DNA of 10,324 bases from Nocardioides sp. (GTDB lineage Bacteria > Actinomycetota > Actinomycetes > Propionibacteriales > Nocardioidaceae). The position numbers and the translations under genes are program-made. Each line of letters opens with the position of its first letter. The first letter of the stretch is position 1. Shown in pieces: positions 6,725 through 10,324 of this stretch. The stretch covers positions 1 to 10,324 of the forward strand of contig JAHEXO010000035.1 of the NCBI GenBank assembly GCA_023252065.1. The letters are read 5' to 3'. The notes beneath the pieces are model-generated. The model had not been told where the DNA came from, searched no databases, and was given only the letters and a program-made list of their open reading frames with translations.

Positions 6725-8127
6725 CTCTCGCTGGGCGCGGCGGCGCCCGCGCGCGTCGTCGTACGCCGAACCTGCGCGGCGAGCACGAACACCGCCCAGG
6801 CCAGGATCACCACCGCCGCGACCGACATCCCGAGCCGGGGCTGGAGGGGCATGGCGATCCCGACGAAACCACCGAGCACCCACGCCAGCTGCAGCGTGGT
6901 GTCGCTGCGGGCGAAGGCGCTCGTGCGCACGCGTTCTGGCACGTCGCGCTGGATGACCGAGTCGAGGGCGAGCTTGGACAGGCACTGCGTGAGCCCTGCG
7001 GTGAACCCCAGCACCGACAGCGTGAGCAACCCGTAGACGAGGGCGGCGAGGCCGGTCGCGGCCACGTCGGCGAGCAGAGCCACCACCACGACCGACGCGG
7101 GGTTGACCTGCTTGAGCAGCGAACCGGCGCCGATGCCGAAGAAGTTGCCGAGGCCGGCGGCGCCGATCACCACGGCGAGCGAGAACTGGGTCGAGTGGTC
7201 CCCGATCGGGTGCTCGCGCAGCAGGAACGCCATGAAGAGGGTGAGGAACCCCGACAGCCAGCGCGGCCCGCAGTTGGCGCGCAGGGCGAAGGCCATGGTC
7301 GCCGGGATCCGCACCTTGCCCCGCAGCACTCCGGTCGTGGCGCCCTGGTCACCCGCCCGCTCGCCCCGCAGGTAGTGGATCCGCTCCTCGCCCTGCGCCG
7401 AGTCGACCCGCGGCGGCAGGAGGATCGCCATGACGGTGGCGACCACGAACACCACGAACGCATAGCGCAGCGACCACGCCGACCCGAACAGCCCGGCCAG
7501 CGCGGCGAGCGGCGCCGAGACCGCGACCCCCACCAGGCCCGCCATCGACATCCGGGCGTTGACCGTGACCAGGGTCAGGCCCTCCGGCAGGAGCCGCGGT
7601 ACGGCGGCCGCACGGGTCACGTTGTAGGCCTTGGAGGCGACCAGCACCCCGAGCGCCGCGGGGAACAGCCACGGGGAGTCCGAGGCCATCGTGGCCAGCG
7701 CCCAGGCCAGGAAGGCCCGCAGCGCCATCGTCGCCCCGATCGCCCAGCGCCGGCCGTGGCCGAACCGGTCGAGCACGGGTCCGATCAGCGGCGCCACGAT
7801 CGCGAACGGGAGCATGGTCAGCCCGAGGAACAGCGCGACCTGGCCGCGTGCCTCAGCGGTCGGCACCTGGAAGAAGAGCGTCCCGGCCAGGGAGATCGCG
7901 ACGGCAGCGTCACCGGCCGCGTTGAGCGCGCCGAGCTCGATCAGTCGCGACAACCCGCTGCTGTCGGCACCCTCCGAGGCGGCCGCGCGGCGCGCCGTAC
8001 GGAACGCGTAGGCGCCGGCCCGCCCGGTGCCGCGGGCCACGGACCGCAGGCCGCGGCCGGTCACCCGAGCCCCGTCCGCCACGGAGTCGAGGCGCGGTTT
8101 GCGCGGTGACTCCCCGGGCCCGGCCAT
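6721..8127 (-). CDS. MFS-type membrane transporter
   Basis: A 468-residue inner-membrane protein with about twelve hydrophobic segments between residues 62 and 451 and an MFS motif-A-like loop, GPVLDRFGHGRRW (116-128). The first 60 residues are a basic, soluble N-terminal tail. A soluble loop at about 238-275 separates the two six-helix halves. The C-terminus is short and polar. The substrate is unknown; efflux is possible but not shown. ATG 8127 is preceded by AGGA with 7 nt spacing (8135-8138). The frame continues far upstream but is antisense to the DUF3027 gene there. It is divergent from DUF3027 (90 bp apart) and convergent with the cold-shock gene, with overlapping stop codons. From memory the MFS/DUF3027 pairing recurs in actinobacteria, which hints at a shared though unknown process. 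Confidence 0.87.
   Translation of the reverse strand: MAGPGESPRKPRLDSVADGARVTGRGLRSVARGTGRAGAYAFRTARRAAASEGADSSGLSRLIELGALNAAGDAAVAISLAGTLFFQVPTAEARGQVALFLGLTMLPFAIVAPLIGPVLDRFGHGRRWAIGATMALRAFLAWALATMASDSPWLFPAALGVLVASKAYNVTRAAAVPRLLPEGLTLVTVNARMSMAGLVGVAVSAPLAALAGLFGSAWSLRYAFVVFVVATVMAILLPPRVDSAQGEERIHYLRGERAGDQGATTGVLRGKVRIPATMAFALRANCGPRWLSGFLTLFMAFLLREHPIGDHSTQFSLAVVIGAAGLGNFFGIGAGSLLKQVNPASVVVVALLADVAATGLAALVYGLLTLSVLGFTAGLTQCLSKLALDSVIQRDVPERVRTSAFARSDTTLQLAWVLGGFVGIAMPLQPRLGMSVAAVVILAWAVFVLAAQVRRTTTRAGAAAPSES
6733..6748. terminator. GC-only hairpin after the cold-shock gene, inside the MFS gene 3' end
   Basis: GGGCGC (6733-6738) and GCGCCC (6743-6748) form a perfect 6-bp stem with a 4-nt loop, 8 nt past the cold-shock stop codon. 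There is no T-tract. It lies in the codons for the alanine-rich MFS C-terminus, so it may be coincidental, but it is the only candidate terminator for the convergent pair. Confidence 0.3.
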
Positions 8128-8153
8128 GCCTTCATCCTGCACGTTGGAGCCAG

Positions 8154-8170
8154 GCCGGGCAGGCCCCGGC
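8154..8170. promoter_or_regulatory. Inverted repeat in the MFS/DUF3027 divergent region
   Basis: GCCGGG (8154-8159) and CCCGGC (8165-8170) flank 5 nt in the 90-bp region between two divergent genes. A second palindrome, CAGATCTG (8186-8193), lies nearby. Either could be a regulator site. No clear -10 box for DUF3027 or the MFS gene is visible. Confidence 0.2.
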
Positions 8171-8217
8171 TCGCAGAGGTGCGAACAGATCTGACACAGC
8201 GACGGGGATCGGTCATC

Positions 8218-9024
8218 ATGGGCGCCATGACTGACGACGTCACGGTGGCCGACCGCCCACGCGGGTCCGCCAAGGGCGACCAGACCTGCCTCCAGGCGGT
8301 CGAGACCGCGCGGTCGGCGCTGCTCGCCGACGTCGACGCTGCCGAGGTCGGCGACCACCTCGGCGCCGACGTCGAGGGCGACCGGCTCGTCACCCATCTC
8401 TTCGAGTGCCGCAAGCCCGGGTACGCCGGCTGGCGCTGGTCGGTGACCGTGGCCCGGGCCTCCCGGCAGAAGCACGTCACCGTCGACGAGGTCGTCCTGA
8501 TCCCGGGCGCCGACGCGATCGTGGCCCCGCCCTGGGTGCCCTACCGCGAGCGGCTCCAGCCCGGCGACCTCTCGCCCGGCGACCTGCTTCCGGTGGCCGA
8601 CGACGACCCGCGCCTGGTCCCGACGTACTCCTTCGGCGACGACCCGCTCGACCCCGACGCGCGCACCCAGATCCGCACCGTCGCCAAGGACCTCGGCCTC
8701 GGCCGGGTCCGCACGCTCTCGCCCGAGGGCTTCGAGGGTGTCGCCCAGCGCTGGTACGACGGTGACGGCGGCCCCGACGCCCCGCTCGCGCAGTCGGCGC
8801 CCGAGCCCTGCTCGACCTGCGGCTTCCTGGTCCGGCTGTCCGGCACGCTGGCCGAGACCTTCGGCGTGTGCGCCAACGGTGACGCCAACGACGACGGTCG
8901 GGTCGTGTCCTTCGGCCACGGCTGCGGCGCCCACTCCGAGATCCGGCTGGCCAAGCGCCACGCCCCGCCTCCGATGCCGATGCCGGTGATCGACACGCTC
9001 GAGGACGAGCTCGACGCGTTCTGA
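8218..9024 (+). CDS. DUF3027 domain-containing protein
   Basis: A 268-residue soluble protein of the actinobacterial DUF3027 family (PF11228); function unknown. The N-terminal half contains ECRKPGYAGWRWSVTVAR (residues 64-81) and DEVVLIPGADAIVAPPWVPY (90-109), the conserved core. The C-terminal third has a probable zinc site: CSTC (C198, C201), C218 and GHGCGAH (C236, H238). The end is acidic. Several starts are possible: GTG 8179, ATG 8218 and ATG 8227. ATG 8218 is chosen because GGGGA (8204-8208) is 9 nt upstream. It is divergent from the MFS gene and convergent with DUF2530, with a hairpin starting 2 nt after its stop. The zinc ribbon suggests nucleic-acid or protein binding, which is inference only. 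Confidence 0.87.
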   Translation: MGAMTDDVTVADRPRGSAKGDQTCLQAVETARSALLADVDAAEVGDHLGADVEGDRLVTHLFECRKPGYAGWRWSVTVARASRQKHVTVDEVVLIPGADAIVAPPWVPYRERLQPGDLSPGDLLPVADDDPRLVPTYSFGDDPLDPDARTQIRTVAKDLGLGRVRTLSPEGFEGVAQRWYDGDGGPDAPLAQSAPEPCSTCGFLVRLSGTLAETFGVCANGDANDDGRVVSFGHGCGAHSEIRLAKRHAPPPMPMPVIDTLEDELDAF

Positions 9025-9025
9025 G

Positions 9026-9061
9026 CCGCCCGGCCCAGCCCGGCGACGACGGGCCGGACGG
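9026..9061. terminator. Hairpin terminator between convergent DUF3027 and DUF2530
   Basis: CCGCCCGGCCC (9026-9036) pairs with GGGCCGGACGG (9051-9061) at 10 of 11 positions across a 14-nt loop, starting 2 nt after the DUF3027 stop. It is GC-only without a T-tract and could serve both convergent genes. Confidence 0.5.
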
Positions 9062-9062
9062 C

Positions 9063-9098
9063 GGCTGGCCGGTCGAGGGGCTGGCCGGTCGAGGGGCT
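9063..9098. repeat. 16-bp tandem repeat, 2.25 copies
   Basis: The unit CTGGCCGGTCGAGGGG occurs at 9065-9080 and again, identically, at 9081-9096; matching bases extend on both sides to 9063 and 9098. The last partial copy supplies part of the DUF2530 stop codon. It fills most of the gap between the hairpin and the end of DUF2530 and looks like recent slippage or a member of a dispersed repeat. Confidence 0.8.
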
Positions 9099-9405
9099 AG
9101 AGCAGAGGCTCGATCTCGTCGACCTGCTCGCGCAACGCCGCCCGCGCGCGCCTGCGGCGCCGGCAGTACTCCAGGCCGAGCAGTCCGAGCCCGCAGCCGG
9201 CGGCACAGGTCCAGAGCATCCAGCCGTGGCCGGCGTCGCGCAGCCGTCCGTAGAACGGCAGCATCGCCACGAAGCCGACGAACCACAGGGCGATCCCGAC
9301 CTGGACGGTCCGCACGCCGTCGACGTCCAGCGGCTCGACGTCGGCGACCAGGTAGGTACGCCGGCCGATCGCGTGCTGCATCGGCTGGTCGTCGCGGAGC
9401 TCCAC
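9097..9405 (-). CDS. DUF2530 domain-containing small membrane protein
   Basis: A 102-residue protein of the actinobacterial DUF2530 family (PF10745), recognised by VEPLDVDGVRTV (23-34) followed by a hydrophobic helix (about 35-51) and a second one (about 62-80). A strongly basic stretch, CRRRRRARAALR (81-92), and an acidic end follow. It is a two-helix membrane protein of unknown function; the arginine cluster next to helix 2 suggests that the C-terminus is cytoplasmic. The start is GTG 9405 without a Shine-Dalgarno sequence but with TACGAT ending 6 nt upstream, fitting a leaderless mRNA. It is divergent from marR and convergent with DUF3027. Confidence 0.85.
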   Translation of the reverse strand: MELRDDQPMQHAIGRRTYLVADVEPLDVDGVRTVQVGIALWFVGFVAMLPFYGRLRDAGHGWMLWTCAAGCGLGLLGLEYCRRRRRARAALREQVDEIEPLL

Positions 9406-9411
9406 GCGGTC

Positions 9412-9417
9412 ATCGTA
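9412..9417 (-). promoter_or_regulatory. -10 box of DUF2530, probably leaderless
   Basis: On the minus strand TACGAT, a good TAnnnT match, ends 6 nt before GTG 9405. No Shine-Dalgarno sequence is present. It supports GTG 9405 as both transcription and translation start. Confidence 0.5.
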
Positions 9418-9445
9418 GGCGCACCGCCGATCGCCACCGGAATGC

Positions 9446-9471
9446 TTAGCAAAGGTAATGAGTTATGCTAA
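9446..9471. promoter_or_regulatory. Candidate MarR operator
   Basis: An imperfect 26-bp palindrome with perfect outer arms TTAGCA (9446-9451) and TGCTAA (9466-9471); 9 of 13 positions are symmetric. It is an AT-rich island in very GC-rich DNA, covers the marR -10 box, and lies about 30 bp from the DUF2530 promoter. MarR dimers typically bind such palindromes and repress their own operon, so this is the likely autoregulatory site. Whether it also controls DUF2530 is open. Confidence 0.55.
9464..9469 (+). promoter_or_regulatory. -10 box of the marR-MFS operon, probably leaderless
   Basis: TATGCT matches TAnnnT and ends 6 nt before ATG 9476. It argues for ATG 9476 rather than the in-frame ATG 9458, which would lie upstream of the -10 box. 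The right arm of the palindrome overlaps it. Confidence 0.5.
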
Positions 9472-9475
9472 TGAC

Positions 9476-9925
9476 ATGCCCACCGTGGAGATGGCCGCAC
9501 GCACCGATGCCGGGCTCGCCAGCGAGCTCCGGCTCAGCGTCATGCGCCTGCGCCGGCGCCTGAGCAACGAGCGCCACCCCGACAACCCCCTGAGCATGGG
9601 CCCGATGGCGGTGCTCGGGTGCCTCTTCCGCAACGGCGACCTCACCGTGGGCGAGCTGGCCGCCCAGGAGCGCATCCAGCCCCCGAGCATGACCCGCATC
9701 GTCAACGCCCTCGAGGAAGGCGGCTACGTCGTGCGCCGCCCCCACGAGACCGACGGCCGCCAAGTCGTGGTCTCCCTGTCCGACAGGGGCCGCGCCACCC
9801 TGCTGGCCGACCGCGCCCGCCGCGACGCCTGGCTCGCCCGACGGCTGCGCGACCTGACCCCCGCCGAGCGCGAGACCCTGCGCCGCGCCGCACCCCTCCT
9901 CGAACGACTCGCCAACTCCGACTGA
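9476..9925 (+). CDS. MarR family transcriptional regulator
   Basis: A 149-residue dimeric winged-helix DNA-binding protein (PF01047). After an N-terminal dimerisation helix (about 12-33) comes the DNA-binding domain: helix LTVGELAAQERI (56-67), recognition helix PPSMTRIVNALEEGGYV (69-85), the wing RPHETDGRQVVVSLSDRG (88-105) with the family's typical DGR and DRG turns, and C-terminal helices closing the dimer. MarR proteins usually repress adjacent efflux genes and release DNA on binding small phenolic or similar ligands. The downstream MFS gene begins 25 nt after the stop, so the two probably form an operon. ATG 9476 is chosen over ATG 9458 because of the -10 box between them. Ligand unknown. 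Confidence 0.92.
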   Translation: MPTVEMAARTDAGLASELRLSVMRLRRRLSNERHPDNPLSMGPMAVLGCLFRNGDLTVGELAAQERIQPPSMTRIVNALEEGGYVVRRPHETDGRQVVVSLSDRGRATLLADRARRDAWLARRLRDLTPAERETLRRAAPLLERLANSD

Positions 9926-9950
9926 CCCTGCACCTTCACGAAAGCTGACC

Positions 9951-10324
9951 TTGAGCCCCACCTTCCGTTCGCTCCGCAACCCCAACTACCGGCGCTACGC
10001 GCTCGGCAGCCTGGTGTCCAACACCGGCACCTGGATGCAGCGCGTCGCTCAGGACTGGCTGGTGCTGCGGCTCACGCACGGCAGCGGTACGGCGCTCGGC
10101 ATCACCACCGGGCTCCAGTTCCTGCCGGTCCTCCTGCTCTCGCCCTACGCCGGCGTGATCGCCGACCGCTTCCCCAAGCGCCGGCTCCTCCAGCTCACCC
10201 AGGTGACGATGGCCCTGGCCTCGTTCGCGCTGGGCCTGCTCGCCGTGCTCGGTGTCGCACAGGTGTGGCAGGTCTACGTGATCGCCTTCCTGTTCGGCAT
10301 CGGCTCGGCCTTCGACGCCCCCGC
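9951..10324 (+). CDS. MFS transporter, MFS_3/EntS-like (3' end outside window)
   Basis: 124 codons of a major facilitator efflux-type protein, cut by the window end. The N-terminus SPTFRSLRNPNYRRYALGS (2-20) followed by SNTGTWMQRVAQDWLV (23-38) is characteristic of the MFS_3 group (PF05977), which includes the enterobactin exporter EntS. The first hydrophobic segments lie at about 46-66, 82-101 and 106-120, and motif A is GVIADRFPKRR (68-78). The start is TTG 9951; no upstream in-frame start exists in the 25-nt gap, and the ribosome site (GAAAG) is weak, so translation may depend on coupling to marR. Likely a MarR-controlled exporter of a drug or metabolite; the substrate is unknown. Confidence 0.88.
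   Translation, partial: MSPTFRSLRNPNYRRYALGSLVSNTGTWMQRVAQDWLVLRLTHGSGTALGITTGLQFLPVLLLSPYAGVIADRFPKRRLLQLTQVTMALASFALGLLAVLGVAQVWQVYVIAFLFGIGSAFDAP

Noticed and set aside
8179..8194. Possible SOS (LexA) box before DUF3027 (GCGAACAGATCTGAC)
   Set aside because: Only the left half resembles CGAAC; the right half lacks the required GTTCG.
8559..8588. Short direct repeat (CCCGGCGACCT twice) in DUF3027
   Set aside because: It only encodes two PGDL-type turns in the protein and has no sign of being a DNA element.
8128..8961. N-terminal extension of the minus-strand MFS frame
   Set aside because: It is antisense to DUF3027 and low-complexity; membrane-protein sequence starts after ATG 8127.
1..10324. 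Search for tRNA, rRNA, CRISPR, insertion sequence or phage genes, and for a defence or biosynthetic system
   Set aside because: No cloverleaf, spaced repeat array, transposase, integrase or terminal repeats were seen, and all genes fit housekeeping, transport or conserved actinobacterial families.

Overview
The window comes from a high-GC actinobacterium, most like Nocardioides or a close relative in the Propionibacteriales. The evidence is strong G/C preference at third codon positions, GTG and TTG starts, TAnnnT-type -10 boxes with little -35 signal, and several protein families largely confined to Actinobacteria (DUF3027, DUF2530, and a cold-shock protein with a C-terminal extension). It reads as ordinary chromosome. 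I see no phage, transposon, CRISPR, tRNA or rRNA.

Left part (1-4181). A partial inositol-monophosphatase-family gene on the minus strand diverges from an acyl-CoA ligase of the ACSF2/FadD type (627-2288). The two appear to use overlapping leaderless promoters packed into 39 bp. A 237-bp intergenic region follows. It holds a strikingly regular inverted repeat, a 12-bp perfect stem enclosing two small hairpins, and then a recognisable promoter for a DUF885 family protein with a HExxxGHH metal-site motif (2526-4181).

Middle part (4197-6724). murT and gatD (minus strand, 8-nt overlap) encode the lipid II isoglutaminyl synthase that amidates D-glutamate in the peptidoglycan stem peptide. The start of murT is unusual: the only consensus Shine-Dalgarno sequence points to a 12-codon out-of-frame ORF that overlaps the murT start. 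Divergent from murT is a cold-shock-domain protein whose predicted mRNA would begin with a perfect 10-bp hairpin.

Right part (6721-10324). Genes alternate in direction: an MFS-like membrane protein (minus), DUF3027 (plus), DUF2530 (minus), then a MarR regulator and a second MFS transporter (plus, probable operon, cut by the window end). An AT-rich imperfect palindrome over the marR -10 box is a good candidate autoregulatory operator. From memory, similar neighbourhoods of cold-shock protein, MFS, DUF3027, DUF2530, MarR and MFS genes recur in other actinobacteria; this was not checked here.

Three convergent gene pairs are extremely tight (15-bp gap, overlapping stops, 72-bp gap). In each case a GC-only hairpin lies just past one stop codon, in two cases inside the 3' end of the opposing gene. 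No complete novel system is evident. The best leads are the structured intergenic element at 2297-2366, the murT upstream ORF, and the 5'-terminal hairpin of the cold-shock gene.
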